Assembly (NCBI GenBank): GCA_028282885.1
Contig: JANQGX010000077.1
Span: 1-62,269, forward strand
Source of the DNA: SAR324 cluster bacterium
GTDB taxonomy: Bacteria; SAR324; XYD2-FULL-50-16
Length of the DNA: 62,269 bases
Reading direction: 5' to 3'
Below the pieces are notes generated by a model, which made no database searches, had not been told where the DNA came from, and saw only the letters and a list, made by a program, of their open reading frames with translations. Positions 36,151 through 46,172 of the stretch are shown in pieces. Made by a program: the position numbers and the translations under genes. Numbering within the stretch: position 1 is the first letter of the stretch; the number at the start of each line of letters is the position of its first letter.

Positions 36151-37020
36151 TTGCAGCTCTGGTTGAGATCGAACCTGAACAAAGCCTACGATAGATTCTA
36201 CTACATGAACAGATATCTTAAGATCGGTGATTTAATACTTGAGTTGCCATTTTTACTGGGCATAACCGTTCTGGTTTTGTTTTCCTTCATGGTCATTCTG
36301 TTCTTCCTCCATGATTTCATCAGGGACAAACCGGGTTCGACCAGGTTTCTTTTGCCCTTGTTCGGAGGGATTGTTCTCCTGACAGCAATAATCGGGTTTT
36401 ATCAATTGCAGGACTCCCTGAGGCTCGGTCATTTTGTATCTCCAATGACTTTTGATGATAGAGGCCAACCTTATCCCTCATCTGAGGAGCAGGGGCCAAC
36501 GATCAATCGACGATACCTGATCTCGGAAATCCTTGAAAAACCGGGATTTATCAGGGGTGTCTATGACGATGGGCAGAGTACTTTTTTTCTTTTGAACTCT
36601 TTTGAAATTCCGACGGTTTATGTCGGGAATGGCGATGGCGAGCTGTTGGATCAGAAGGGATCGATCGAAACCGTGAGCGTCCCGGGCAGGGTCTTTCCGG
36701 TGCTGAAGGTAGAAGGACTGTCAATTGCGTGGTACCTGCAATTCAATACCCTGATCGGACATATAAAGCAGGTGCCTGAATTCAAAGTCAGGTTCGAAGA
36801 GAGGGTTGTGTTGGTGCATTACTCGGATTCTCTGCATTCGACGATTGATATTCTGAAAGATCAGTTCATTTGCGATCAGGCCTCACCACAACATCGAAAA
36901 TCCTCCATTCCCCATGCAAGATACTACTTTCTTTATGAGGAAGTACATTACTATGTAAGTGACTGCTTCATTGACGAGACAGAAGACTACAAAGTGGAGG
37001 TTGTATTTCCCGAAATGTGA
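36151..37020 (+). CDS. hypothetical two-helix membrane protein
   Basis: 289 aa, family not recognised. Two adjacent helices (about 30-52, 'LPFLLGITVLVLFSFMVILF', and 64-84, 'LLPLFGGIVLLTAIIGFY') form a hairpin. They are followed by about 200 soluble residues with no known motif. The start is uncertain: TTG 36151 has GGTGG three bases upstream, while ATG 36205 (MNRYLKIGDL) lacks a site. The gene stands alone, and its composition resembles its neighbours. It may be an envelope protein. Confidence 0.65.
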   Translation: MQLWLRSNLNKAYDRFYYMNRYLKIGDLILELPFLLGITVLVLFSFMVILFFLHDFIRDKPGSTRFLLPLFGGIVLLTAIIGFYQLQDSLRLGHFVSPMTFDDRGQPYPSSEEQGPTINRRYLISEILEKPGFIRGVYDDGQSTFFLLNSFEIPTVYVGNGDGELLDQKGSIETVSVPGRVFPVLKVEGLSIAWYLQFNTLIGHIKQVPEFKVRFEERVVLVHYSDSLHSTIDILKDQFICDQASPQHRKSSIPHARYYFLYEEVHYYVSDCFIDETEDYKVEVVFPEM

Positions 37021-37305
37021 TGTGTTCGGCACTATTATCTACAATGTCGGGATCTGAGATTGCAGACGCTCTCCATCGCCGGTCGGGAAGTCATCGGAAC
37101 CAGGGGAGGGGAACAAATTAAACTGAGGGTAAGGAAGATCGCGGCTGTATGAACAACAGACCGGGATTTAGATCTGCTTTTTACCTAAAGCCAAGCCGGA
37201 GAGGGGTATTGCAGACAACAAATTCAATTGTCAGGCATGAGTTCGGTTTTTAGGTACAATATGACAAACTGGCTGTTCCAACTATACGCTGAGTTACGTC
37301 AGTTA

Positions 37306-37671
37306 TCAGGTTTTGGAAGCTGCCCTGATTTTTTCAATCAACTCATCAATGTCGACGGGTTTCATTAGAAAATCATAAGCCCCCAGCCGCATTCCTTCTA
37401 TTCCTTCCCTTGTTGAGCCATGCCCGGTCAGCAGGATTACCTGAATCGAAGCATCCAGAATCTTGATGTGTTTGAGTACCTCCAATCCACCTAATCCCGG
37501 CATCTTAAGGTCCAACACCACCACATTCGGACGCTTGGCAGTGATCAATTTGAAAGCATCTTCGCCGCTGATGGCGGTATCCGCATCGATCTTTCTGAGC
37601 CGCAGCCTTTCGGCCAGTGATGATATGAAATCGATCTCGTCGTCTACGAGTAACACAGACAATTCACTCAT
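37306..37671 (-). CDS. stand-alone response regulator receiver
   Basis: This 121-aa CheY-like receiver has no output domain. The acidic pair is in 'LLVDDEIDF', the acceptor Asp in 'VVVLDLKMPGLGG', the Thr in 'VILLTGHGS' and the Lys in 'LMKPVDIDEL'. Its start overlaps the stop of the histidine-kinase gene by 4 nt, so kinase and receiver are almost certainly partners. It resembles the receiver at 46437-46826 in the same block. Confidence 0.9.
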   Translation of the reverse strand: MSELSVLLVDDEIDFISSLAERLRLRKIDADTAISGEDAFKLITAKRPNVVVLDLKMPGLGGLEVLKHIKILDASIQVILLTGHGSTREGIEGMRLGAYDFLMKPVDIDELIEKIRAASKT

Positions 37672-39413
37672 CCCTCTCCTTTGTTGTTTGGCATTGTCAT
37701 GTTTAAAAAAACGGTGAATTGGGTTCCTTTTTCCAATTCGCTCTCTACCTTGAAATCACCCCCCAGCTTTTTGATGATACCATAGGTGATCGGCAGACCG
37801 AGACCGGTTCCGGCTCCTTTTTTCGTGCTGAAAAAGGGTTCGAATATCTGGGATAAAGTTTCCCTGGACATCCCGCATCCGTTATCCTCAATTGAAATGG
37901 CAACCGTCTCACTGTCAAAAAGCCAGGATTTGATCGAAACTTCCCCACCATCTTCAATGGCAGCAAAAGAGTTGGTGAGAATATTCAGGAATACCTGTTG
38001 TAACTGTCCCTTGTCCGATTGAATGGCAGGAAGATCGCTTGCTAAATCAAGTGCTAACAAGATCCTGCGGTAGGCAGCTTCCTTGTCCAGAAATCCCAGA
38101 ACCTCTCTTATCACTTCATTGATATCAAGAAATTCAAATCTTACCTCCATTCTGCGCGCAAATCCCAGTAACCTGTGGGTTATGGTCTTGCAGCGATCAA
38201 CCGAACTGATGATTGAGTTTGTAAATCCCAGGAAACGTTCCTTGTCCTTGAAGTTTTCGTCGACCTCGATCAGATCCTTCATCAATCCGGCTTTTTGATC
38301 GATAATGGCCATGGGATTATTTATCTCATGAGCCACTCCTGCTGCCAGTCTTCCAATGGACGACAATTTCTGCGTATGCTCCAGTTCCCGAAAAGCCGAT
38401 TCCCTGCGTTCGTCCGAGGTTTTAATCTGGTTTACCAGGAACGTGGCGGTCTTAAAAACCGCGATAACGATCAAAACACAGCTTCCCAGCAACAGAAAAA
38501 ACATCTCGCTCTGAAGGGTATACCAAGACTTAAGCAACACAGACTGAGGTCGGACAATCACCAGGGAAAACTCGGCCATGGTCAGCTTTGATTGAAGAAC
38601 CAGAATTTTGCCTCTGCCTATGGGATCCTCTTCTTCACTCATGGTGATATTCTGGGCTACAATTTCGGAGGCAATACTGCAATTTTCCAAAACGTTACCG
38701 TAATACTTTGAATGGGTTTGGACAATCGCGGCGTTATTGACCAAAAACGCATCGCTTTCCGGACTCAGTTCCATTGACAAAATGATACTATCCAGAATTT
38801 TGGTATCCAGGGTAGCCCTTAAGGTCCAATTGGTTCCGCCAAACGTGTAGTTTTGCACTGCTATTGCAAGATGCGGGAATCCCCGGTAACCCATAAAGAC
38901 ATCGCTGATGTAAAAACCTCTCACTTCCACTTCGTGGTACCATTCCTGTTTGGAATAGTCTTTTCCCTGTAATTTGTAAGGACCGGCGTACGCCACCTGA
39001 AATCCATTCTCGTTAATAACTCCCAAGTCGATGAATCCGCCAAACTCCTTCTTCAGTACCCGATGCAACCGATTTAACGTCTCCTCATCCGAGAGTTCCT
39101 CAAAGCTGTAGGAAGAGGCCACTGAACGAACCATCGAAAGTCTTTCCTTCAACAGCAGGTCAAAGGAATGTACGGTTTTACCCATTAACAGTCTCAACGG
39201 TGCCTGGATTTCCGCTTTCATGTTGTTTCGATATTGCAGGTAATTGATCCCTGCCATGGAAAAAAGCGGAATGAACGTTACCAGAATCATCAAAATAATA
39301 ATATTTCGCCTTAAAATGGTATAGCGATGGGGAGATTCAATGTCCTCATGATAAGCCAGGAATCCGTGGCTGATAAGTTTGAAACTATTGATTATCTTTC
39401 TATAGAGTTTCAT
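37668..39413 (-). CDS. membrane histidine kinase with Cache-type sensor
   Basis: 581 aa. A membrane helix (about 36-56) is followed by a roughly 240-residue extracytoplasmic dCache-like region ('GFIDLGVINENGFQVAYAGP', 'YKLQGKDYSKQEWYHE'). A second helix (about 300-322) leads to HisKA with 'AAGVAHEINNPMAIIDQKAG' and an HATPase ending in 'GAGTGLGLPITYGI'. There is no PAS or HAMP. Ligands of this fold include small organic acids and amino acids. The receiver partner is co-translated. Confidence 0.88.
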   Translation of the reverse strand: MKLYRKIINSFKLISHGFLAYHEDIESPHRYTILRRNIIILMILVTFIPLFSMAGINYLQYRNNMKAEIQAPLRLLMGKTVHSFDLLLKERLSMVRSVASSYSFEELSDEETLNRLHRVLKKEFGGFIDLGVINENGFQVAYAGPYKLQGKDYSKQEWYHEVEVRGFYISDVFMGYRGFPHLAIAVQNYTFGGTNWTLRATLDTKILDSIILSMELSPESDAFLVNNAAIVQTHSKYYGNVLENCSIASEIVAQNITMSEEEDPIGRGKILVLQSKLTMAEFSLVIVRPQSVLLKSWYTLQSEMFFLLLGSCVLIVIAVFKTATFLVNQIKTSDERRESAFRELEHTQKLSSIGRLAAGVAHEINNPMAIIDQKAGLMKDLIEVDENFKDKERFLGFTNSIISSVDRCKTITHRLLGFARRMEVRFEFLDINEVIREVLGFLDKEAAYRRILLALDLASDLPAIQSDKGQLQQVFLNILTNSFAAIEDGGEVSIKSWLFDSETVAISIEDNGCGMSRETLSQIFEPFFSTKKGAGTGLGLPITYGIIKKLGGDFKVESELEKGTQFTVFLNMTMPNNKGEG

Positions 39414-39454
39414 CGATTTTGCAATGGGAGTTATCCATTTCGGGAGCAGGTAAA

Positions 39455-39781
39455 TCAGAAAATAACGTCATTGCTGCTCAGTTGGTTTTTGCGAAGCGCA
39501 CTAATGGCAGACTTCCAGGAACCGATTATGGAATCCAAAACGTTCACTTTCTTCCAAATCAGATATTGATAGTATTCCTCTTCAATACCGTTGCAAATAA
39601 CGGTATCGATTCCTTCGGTGACGATCATATGGCATAGTTTTTCGGCAGAAGCCTGGGGAAGCACAATGATCTTATCAGATTCCTTTCCGTCTTCCAGTCG
39701 GGTAATGAATATTTCGGTAGCCAGATCAAACCTGGGGGCTACATCATTGCCATAAAGCGGGATTAATATTTTGTCCGCCAT
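39455..39781 (-). CDS. NifX/NafY-like Fe-Mo cofactor-binding-fold protein
   Basis: 108 aa, a stand-alone dinitrogenase iron-molybdenum-cofactor (NifX/NifB C-terminal type) domain. The opening 'ILIPLYGNDVAPRFDLATEI' and 'IDTVICNGIEEEYYQYLIWK' match the family. Such proteins bind Fe-S or Mo-containing clusters and are common in anaerobes without nitrogenase. The gene starts one base after the stop of the sigma-54 regulator, so they are coupled. A regulatory, metal- or redox-sensing role beside the cysteine-containing PAS regulator is plausible but inferred. Confidence 0.75.
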   Translation of the reverse strand: MADKILIPLYGNDVAPRFDLATEIFITRLEDGKESDKIIVLPQASAEKLCHMIVTEGIDTVICNGIEEEYYQYLIWKKVNVLDSIIGSWKSAISALRKNQLSSNDVIF

Positions 39782-39782
39782 G

Positions 39783-41198
39783 TCAGTTCAGTCCGTGTTT
39801 TTTCATTTTCCGCCAAAGCGTGCTCCGTCCCCAACCCAGCTTTTCTGCGGTCTCATTTCGGCGCCCGCCGGTATCCAGAAGCGCATTCATGATCATCTGC
39901 TTTTCCATACTGCTCCAGTTTTTCTGATTGGCAGTATCCAGCGACTCACCGGAAGGAATCATTCGGTCTGTGGAGTCCGGTTCGGAAAGTGAACTCATAT
40001 CCGCATCCGAAGCATCCAAATCAAGGATATAGGTTGGTAAATGCTCAGGCTCGATCTGTTTTGTTTCGCAAATATTGGCTGCATATTCAACGATATTCTG
40101 CAATTCCCGCACATTTCCCGGAAAAGAGTACTGATTCAGAATTTTCATGGCCCTTTTGGAAAATCCGGCAATCTTCTTTTGAAACCGGCTGTTCAAAGTG
40201 TGAACAAAATGATCCAGCAACAGTTGCAAATCTCCATCCCTGTTGCGTAACGGCGGAAGATGCATTCTCACCACGTTCAACCTGAAAAGCAGGTCTTTTC
40301 GAAATCTGCCTTCGTTAACCATTTGCTCAAGGTTTCGGTGGGTACCGGCAACAACCCTGACGTTAGCTTGAAAACCGGATGTACTTCCCAGGGGATAAAT
40401 AACCTGATCATCCAGAAAGGTGAGTAATTTCACTTGAAGAGTGAGTGGGAGATCACCGATCTCGGTAAGATAAAGGGTTCCATTGTGAGCCAATCGAAAC
40501 CGACCCGGTTTGTTTTCAGTCGCCCCGGTAAAAGCGCCTTTTTGATGACCGAACAGTTCGGATTCAAGCAAGTTTTCCGGAAGAGCCCCGCAATTGATTT
40601 TTATAAAGGGTCCTTTGGAACGGTTCGATGCCTGATGTAAGGCTTCTGCAACCAAATCCTTGCCCGTACCCGTTTCCCCGGTAATTAAGACTGATGAGTC
40701 ACTTTGTGCCAGGATAGGCAGAATCTGGTAGATCTTCTCCATTGCCGCACTTCTGCCGACGATATTGGCAAAACTGAAGGCATGGCTGACCTTCTCATCC
40801 AGATCGCGGATGGATCTCAAGTCCTCAACCGTTTCCAGGTATAAGGCAACGTTCTCCTGAAGATCCTTCAACGGGGCTGCATTGATGTTAACCGGAATCA
40901 ACTCCCTGGAGCGGTCAATTAAATCTGTCTCCACGGATACGGGTTCAAAAGCCCCCTGACGGTTACGGATTGGACAATCTTTGACGCATAAGCTGCTTCT
41001 CAGCACATGGTAGCAGGGTAATCCTTTGGCGCTGGTTGCAGAAATCCCGGTGATAGCCTCCAAAGCCCTGTTCATCTGAACAACCCTGTAAGACTTATCC
41101 ACGATCAAAATCCCGATTGGAATTTTATCAATAAGCTGCTGCAGCGCAATGGGACTGTCAGCCAGGATACTTATTAATGGGATGTCGGTCTTATTCAA
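39783..41198 (-). CDS. PAS - sigma-54 activator - Fis HTH regulator
   Basis: 471 aa. An N-terminal PAS domain (about 20-135) contains the cysteine set 'CYHVLRSSLCVKDC'. The AAA+ core has Walker A 'GETGTGKD', an intact 'GHQKGAFTGATENKPG' loop for sigma-54 contact, and the 'LFRLNVVRMHLPPLRNRD' segment. The Fis-type helix-turn-helix is at the C-terminus ('NETAEKLGWGRSTLWRKM'). The start is TTG at 41198 behind GGAGGG. It is a full sigma-54 activator, without a receiver; activation is probably through the PAS domain. Candidate binding sites lie at 41240-41302 and 48012-48062. Confidence 0.88.
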   Translation of the reverse strand: MNKTDIPLISILADSPIALQQLIDKIPIGILIVDKSYRVVQMNRALEAITGISATSAKGLPCYHVLRSSLCVKDCPIRNRQGAFEPVSVETDLIDRSRELIPVNINAAPLKDLQENVALYLETVEDLRSIRDLDEKVSHAFSFANIVGRSAAMEKIYQILPILAQSDSSVLITGETGTGKDLVAEALHQASNRSKGPFIKINCGALPENLLESELFGHQKGAFTGATENKPGRFRLAHNGTLYLTEIGDLPLTLQVKLLTFLDDQVIYPLGSTSGFQANVRVVAGTHRNLEQMVNEGRFRKDLLFRLNVVRMHLPPLRNRDGDLQLLLDHFVHTLNSRFQKKIAGFSKRAMKILNQYSFPGNVRELQNIVEYAANICETKQIEPEHLPTYILDLDASDADMSSLSEPDSTDRMIPSGESLDTANQKNWSSMEKQMIMNALLDTGGRRNETAEKLGWGRSTLWRKMKKHGLN

Positions 41199-41239
41199 TG
41201 CCCTCCATTGCTTGATTTGAGAATGGTGATGTCTGATAT

Positions 41240-41302
41240 TGTTTCATATAATCTCATTGAAGATCTTTTTCTATCACAAGTCAATGAATCATTATGAAAC
41301 AT
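41240..41302. promoter_or_regulatory. candidate operator: ATGAAACA-type half-sites upstream of the sigma-54 gene
   Basis: TGTTTCAT (41240-41247) and ATGAAACAT (41294-41302) are inversely oriented and about 50 bp apart, in the 190-bp region upstream of the regulator gene. The same core occurs in perfect 17-bp repeats at 48012-48062. This suggests autoregulation. Inference from repeated sequence only. Confidence 0.4.
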
Positions 41303-41387
41303 ATTGAACTTCATCAATTCGCACGCATAATGGGTGTCCCCCCTGGCAAAGGATTCCGGGTCTGTCATGTAGCAGATTGCGGGGCTA

Positions 41388-44054
41388 TCAATTTAATATG
41401 GTAGCGATATCTTTTTCAAATTTGGAACGATAGTAAGATACGGTTGAACGGTTCATCATAATCATGTCGATCTGGCGGGAATGAATCATCAGGTACCCTA
41501 GGATAGCCAGCCTTGCTTTTACAAAATCGGTGTCTGGATGCCCCAGTTTGGCTACCAGGATATCCCTGCGTGTATAGATTGAAAAGCCGTAGTTTTCCAG
41601 CAGTTCCCCCAGAAACTGGGTACGGTTCGACCTTCGTGTGAAATCCGCAGCTCCGCCTTTGAATTTAAAGCTGATGTAATTTTCGTCCGGATTTTCCTCG
41701 GAAATGATTGATTCGATAGTTGTGAAATGAAAACCAAGTCTGGAGGAGAGATTGCAGAAATTTCGTGAGATCATGAAATAATTCTTGTCCGCAAACCCGG
41801 CTTTGCCACTTGTGGTCAATGAGCGATTAGTCGTTGCCTGGAACATAACTGAAAGTAATCCTTTGCCGTCAATCGGCGGCGGACCTTCCCATGGTATGGC
41901 AATCATCCCTTCCCATAAGGCCAGCATCGGCAGTGACGCTATATTCTCCAACCGCACATAACGACTGTTGGTCTCTTTGATGTATCCATCGTCAAGATTC
42001 AGGATCCACCATTGCATGGGAACCTTGTAATATAGCTGTTTTCCCGAGCGTTCCAAAAAATGGTGATGTTTGCCGAAGTTAAACATCTCTTCGACCGATT
42101 TTTCATGAATATACCGTGTAATATCATGTAATGTGGTACATCCGGCTGGCCTGAACTTCAAGGATTCAGGATCGGTCAAGTGCAGGGGGGTGATGATCCT
42201 GCTCACTTCTTTCAGCTTTGAATAGACAGGGCTTTTTGCCAGCAGATGATCCTTTTTTCTATCTTGAACGGGCAAAGCATCAAATCCTCCCAGGTAGATA
42301 CTGCTGTTTTCCGCATCAAGGGTGACAATGGTTCCATCGACCAACCTGCTTTTTAGTGACTCGACGCCAAACAATCCCGGAATTTTAAATTCCCTGACGA
42401 TACTGGCAAGGTGGCCGGCGAACCCGCCTGTCTCAACGATAATCCCTTTGGCCCGATTCAGGAGAGGAGCCCACTTTGGATCCGCCATTTGTGCGCAAAG
42501 AATGGCATCATTCGGAAATCTATTCAAATCTGTACTGTTCTCCACCCAAAACACCTTCCCCGTGACAATCCCAGGGCTAATGGAAGTCCCTCCATTAATG
42601 ATCAGACGCTTGGGGGAGGCAATCCCTGTTTTTTCGTCCGGAGATTCCTTATTTCTCTCCAAACCGGTGAGAGGGCGGCATTGCAGAATTTTGATGCGAC
42701 CCTGGTTATCAATGCACCATTCGATATCCTGAGGTTCCTTATAGTGACTCTCAAGCCGACTGGCGATTTGAACCAGTTTTTCCACCTCCGCCCCGGTTAG
42801 GGAAGGTTTGCTCCGCAGGTCTTCCTTAATCTTTGTTTTTTCTACCCCCCCTTGTTCGTTGTTTTTGTAATGAAACTCCTTTTCTGCGATCACCGTTTCC
42901 ACCAATTCATGGGGTGGAAGGGCAGAGGCTACAAAAAGGTCGCAGGGGGAATCACCCCCGACTACCGGTTTGGGTATGCCCCAGCAGGAGTTGATATAAA
43001 TATTATTGTCTTCCGGATCAATCGGATTGCGGGTATATATCACTCCACCAGCAGCCGAATTCACCATCGGCAGACAACCCACTGCCATGGATACTTGATC
43101 GTCGATTAACCCGTGGTGATATCGGTAAGTCATCGCTTCCGTGCTGTATTTACTTGCGACAACAGCCTTGTAAGCATCGATGAAATCGGTTTTACCCACA
43201 TTCAGCTTTGAAAGGTATTGGCCGGCCGATGAGGTTTTAACGGAATCTTCACCTGTTGCACTGCTCCTCAATGCAAGTGTGATATTGGAGTTGTTGTGTT
43301 GTAATTGATCAAATGAGTTTTCCATCGCCCGTTGCAATGGGAGCGGAACCTTCGCCTCTTTGATAGCCGATTGAAGCTTTTGACTGGATTTCTGAACTGC
43401 TGCAAGGTCATCAAAGTCAACCGATTGCAACTGTTCAGCAATTTTTGTATCCAATCCGTTTTCCTGAAGGAAATAGGCGTAGGCAGACGAAGTTATTACA
43501 AAACCTATTGGGATTTCCAATCCCGTATTCTTACCGATTTCTCCCAGCCTGGCCATTTTATCACCGACCAGATCCGACATCGTTTGATTCACCTCACTGA
43601 CAGCAATCACAAATCTGTCGTCCTTTTCCGGCTTATCAGGTTCCAGACAGGAGTTGATTTCCGCCCGGATATTCTGAAAGACTTCAAGGAGTTGGTGGTG
43701 CTTGCCCGGGGCAATCCGGTTAAGACCCCTGATCATCAGGTTGACATCCTCCGTGATCGAGGTTGCCGTTGTTCTGACAAAGGAGAAGGGAATCGGGCCA
43801 CACTCCTGGACCGCCTTTTCCAAGGCAGCCATACTATCGAGAGCGTTGTTATTGGCATGAAGCAAAGACCTGAAGTTGCGATAACGGGATTTAAATTCCT
43901 GTCGCAATTCCGCAACTCGCTCCTCGTCCATATTATATGAAGTCAGGTGCCTTCGGGCCATATCTCCACCACCTTCCGCCATCGCAGCTGTGGTGGCATA
44001 CTTGTCCAGAAGACGACTGCGCCGCAAACGATCAAATAAGGACAATAGGTGCAT
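41388..44054 (-). CDS. PEP-synthase-like phosphotransferase with novel C-terminus
   Basis: 888 aa from ATG 44054; a TTG at 44102 would add 16 atypical residues. After a 150-residue helical N-region comes a PPDK/PEP-synthase-type ATP-grasp domain ('ALRSSATGEDSVKTSSAGQY', 'GGVIYTRNPIDPEDNN', 'DIEWCIDNQGRIKILQCRPL') and a phosphohistidine swivel domain with 'ETGGFAGHLASIVREFKIPG' (His548). The PEP/pyruvate-binding barrel of true PEP synthase is absent. Instead there is an unassigned domain of about 270 residues ('AGCTTLHDITRYIHEK'). It probably moves a phosphate from ATP via His548 to an unknown acceptor, as in rifampin phosphotransferase-like enzymes. The N-terminus carries the shared 'MAEGGGDMARRHL' motif. 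Confidence 0.8.
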   Translation of the reverse strand: MHLLSLFDRLRRSRLLDKYATTAAMAEGGGDMARRHLTSYNMDEERVAELRQEFKSRYRNFRSLLHANNNALDSMAALEKAVQECGPIPFSFVRTTATSITEDVNLMIRGLNRIAPGKHHQLLEVFQNIRAEINSCLEPDKPEKDDRFVIAVSEVNQTMSDLVGDKMARLGEIGKNTGLEIPIGFVITSSAYAYFLQENGLDTKIAEQLQSVDFDDLAAVQKSSQKLQSAIKEAKVPLPLQRAMENSFDQLQHNNSNITLALRSSATGEDSVKTSSAGQYLSKLNVGKTDFIDAYKAVVASKYSTEAMTYRYHHGLIDDQVSMAVGCLPMVNSAAGGVIYTRNPIDPEDNNIYINSCWGIPKPVVGGDSPCDLFVASALPPHELVETVIAEKEFHYKNNEQGGVEKTKIKEDLRSKPSLTGAEVEKLVQIASRLESHYKEPQDIEWCIDNQGRIKILQCRPLTGLERNKESPDEKTGIASPKRLIINGGTSISPGIVTGKVFWVENSTDLNRFPNDAILCAQMADPKWAPLLNRAKGIIVETGGFAGHLASIVREFKIPGLFGVESLKSRLVDGTIVTLDAENSSIYLGGFDALPVQDRKKDHLLAKSPVYSKLKEVSRIITPLHLTDPESLKFRPAGCTTLHDITRYIHEKSVEEMFNFGKHHHFLERSGKQLYYKVPMQWWILNLDDGYIKETNSRYVRLENIASLPMLALWEGMIAIPWEGPPPIDGKGLLSVMFQATTNRSLTTSGKAGFADKNYFMISRNFCNLSSRLGFHFTTIESIISEENPDENYISFKFKGGAADFTRRSNRTQFLGELLENYGFSIYTRRDILVAKLGHPDTDFVKARLAILGYLMIHSRQIDMIMMNRSTVSYYRSKFEKDIATILN

Positions 44055-44208
44055 AAACTTATTTCCCAATATAATAAACCCGATTTGTAAGGGCTTTTCC
44101 AAAACACCTCAAATTTCAGATCAAGGGCACAATAATTTGGCAAGAAAGCCAAAATCGGGGAGAAGATTGCACCCCTGATCTTTCAATTCTCTATCATGCT
44201 GAACAAGG

Positions 44209-44889
44209 TCAGAGTTTCAAACCCAGGCCGATAAAAACATACATGATGGCATAGCCGAACCACATGGTGTAGACGACATAGAACAACAGCGATATTACCA
44301 CGAATAGCACCTCATCGGAGATCTGACGAGCCACAACGTTGTGATAATTGTAAGCACACTCCACCGCTTTGGTTAAAACCGAATTTACAAATTTGGCTTC
44401 TTTAAACCTGTTGCTTTTATTCAGTTCCTTTTCCACGTCCTTCAGGGTCAGCCACCAGGTATACAGAATCCGTTTTTCATCCATTCCGTACTTCGATTTA
44501 AGCTGATCGCCATGATTGTTAAAAAGGATATCCGAATCCTGCAAGGCAATGGTAAGAAGTTTCATCAAATCGGTTGAGATCATAATTCTGTCATGCTCGA
44601 CCGTACTCTCTATCCCAGCCCTGCGATAGACCTGAAGCATCTCATCTGCCTGATTATTGGTCAGAAAACCGATGCTGACATCTACAGAACCCTTTTCGTA
44701 TTCATTAGTTTCCTCTAACAACTTGGGAATGTAATAAACCGAACCTTTGGAGATAGAGTTATAAAGATTGTCAAAGTAAGTGATCGGATTCTTACCGTTG
44801 AAAACCGGGGAAAAAAGCCCCACTAATACCACTGAAAAACCGGCTAATAGGATTATTCCTATGATTAACTCTTTTTTATTTGTTTTCAT
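44209..44889 (-). CDS. membrane-anchored hypothetical protein paired with the TSUP exporter
   Basis: 226 aa, function unknown. An N-terminal helix (about 8-28, 'LIIGIILLAGFSVVLVGLF') and a hydrophobic C-terminus ('LFVVISLLFYVVYTMWFGYA') enclose about 150 extracytoplasmic residues. The gene overlaps the TSUP gene by 4 nt, so it probably forms a complex with that transporter or assists its substrate. No motif was recognised. Confidence 0.75.
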   Translation of the reverse strand: MKTNKKELIIGIILLAGFSVVLVGLFSPVFNGKNPITYFDNLYNSISKGSVYYIPKLLEETNEYEKGSVDVSIGFLTNNQADEMLQVYRRAGIESTVEHDRIMISTDLMKLLTIALQDSDILFNNHGDQLKSKYGMDEKRILYTWWLTLKDVEKELNKSNRFKEAKFVNSVLTKAVECAYNYHNVVARQISDEVLFVVISLLFYVVYTMWFGYAIMYVFIGLGLKL

Positions 44890-46172
44890 AGGTTTGCCTC
44901 CGCGCCTCTCAATACTTTCACGTTTTTAAAGAAGGTTCCGATAACCCAAATCGCGAATATGCTGATCACGATGAAGAAAGACCATATTCCGATTTGATCC
45001 AGGATAAGAATTGTTTTTTCTGATGCCGATATAACCTCCATTTCAGCCAATTTTCCGGGCAGTGCAAATGCCCTGTTTACAAATCCTGCCAACACAGCCA
45101 GGGCATAAAAACCACGGATGGTGATATCGCTGACCACCTTGGTTACCAAAGCACCAATCTGGATTCCGAACAATGACCCGAGCAACATGCCGATGGCCAG
45201 GGTGTAGAAAATAAATCCGTAAATCGCATACTGGCTGATCGATGAATAACCGGCCGTAAAGACGATCTGAAAGATATCGGTTCCCACCGTTGTCATTGAG
45301 GAAACCCCGAGAACATATACAAATATCGGGAAGGTCAGAAAACCGCCACCTACTCCCATGATGGCCGCGCAAAACCCAACCAGGGCACCACTGAGAATGA
45401 GGAAAACGGATGAGACCTGCCTACCCCCGGGGACTAAACCCTGGTCGAACGTAACCATAGGGGGAATCTTCACGGACTGGACTTTCTTCGCCAGACGACC
45501 CATTTCAGCCGCTGACATGGCTTCACCATGGCCTCCTACGGACGATCCGCCCTTACGGGAACGCAAGTAGTCGGATAAGGCATAAGTTCCTAATATCCCA
45601 AGCATCAGTACGTAGGTCATGGTAATAAAGGCATCGCTGAGTACCGGGTTAATCTCAAACAACACCCTGTTTATCGTGCCACCCCCGGTAGCACCGGCGA
45701 TTGCGCCCACTAAAAACAGAAGGGCCAGAGGGATTGAGATGTTGCCCAGTTTCTTGTGCATGACACTTCCCATAATCGCTTTGGCAAAAATGTGAAAAAG
45801 ATCCGTTCCCACGGCAAGTATTCCCTTGATACCTGCGCTCATAAGGGCAGGAGCAATGATGAATCCACCGCCCGCACCGATACAACCTGTAATCAAACCG
45901 GCCCCCAGGCCAATCAGGATAGACGCCAGAAAAATGCTTGGTGTGAAAAACGCCGGACTATAAGCTTTTTTTCCACCCAGAGTTTCCGGGAGACTGCTGC
46001 CAAAGTCGTTGGCAACGGCGACGCCCCCGATGATGATAGGGATGATCAACAAGATTAAGATGATCATCCGTTTTTTATCTTTAACTATGGTATTTGATAC
46101 CTCCATTTCCCATTTGGCGTGGGCCCTAGCTCCCATCATCATGAAGCTGCCCCATTGTCTGATAAATTTCAT
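44886..46172 (-). CDS. TauE/SafE (TSUP) family exporter
   Basis: 428 aa with about nine helices. Start ATG 46172 has AGGAG eight bases upstream, while a TTG at 46211 is an artefact. A cytoplasmic N-terminal segment (MKFIRQWGSFMMMGARAHAK) precedes the first helix. The two family repeats are 'GLGAGLITGCIGAGGGFIIA' and 'ALVGFCAAIMGVGGGFLTFP'. A 60-residue loop links the halves. TSUP proteins export sulfite, sulfoacetate or other organosulfur anions, which fits a sulfur-metabolising anaerobe. It overlaps the 226-aa membrane gene and lies in a block rich in receivers. Confidence 0.88.
   Translation of the reverse strand: MKFIRQWGSFMMMGARAHAKWEMEVSNTIVKDKKRMIILILLIIPIIIGGVAVANDFGSSLPETLGGKKAYSPAFFTPSIFLASILIGLGAGLITGCIGAGGGFIIAPALMSAGIKGILAVGTDLFHIFAKAIMGSVMHKKLGNISIPLALLFLVGAIAGATGGGTINRVLFEINPVLSDAFITMTYVLMLGILGTYALSDYLRSRKGGSSVGGHGEAMSAAEMGRLAKKVQSVKIPPMVTFDQGLVPGGRQVSSVFLILSGALVGFCAAIMGVGGGFLTFPIFVYVLGVSSMTTVGTDIFQIVFTAGYSSISQYAIYGFIFYTLAIGMLLGSLFGIQIGALVTKVVSDITIRGFYALAVLAGFVNRAFALPGKLAEMEVISASEKTILILDQIGIWSFFIVISIFAIWVIGTFFKNVKVLRGAEANL

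Noticed and set aside
37021..37161. 47 open codons in frame after the 289-aa gene stop
   Set aside because: A length expected by chance, with arginine-rich composition; no family signature for a read-through.
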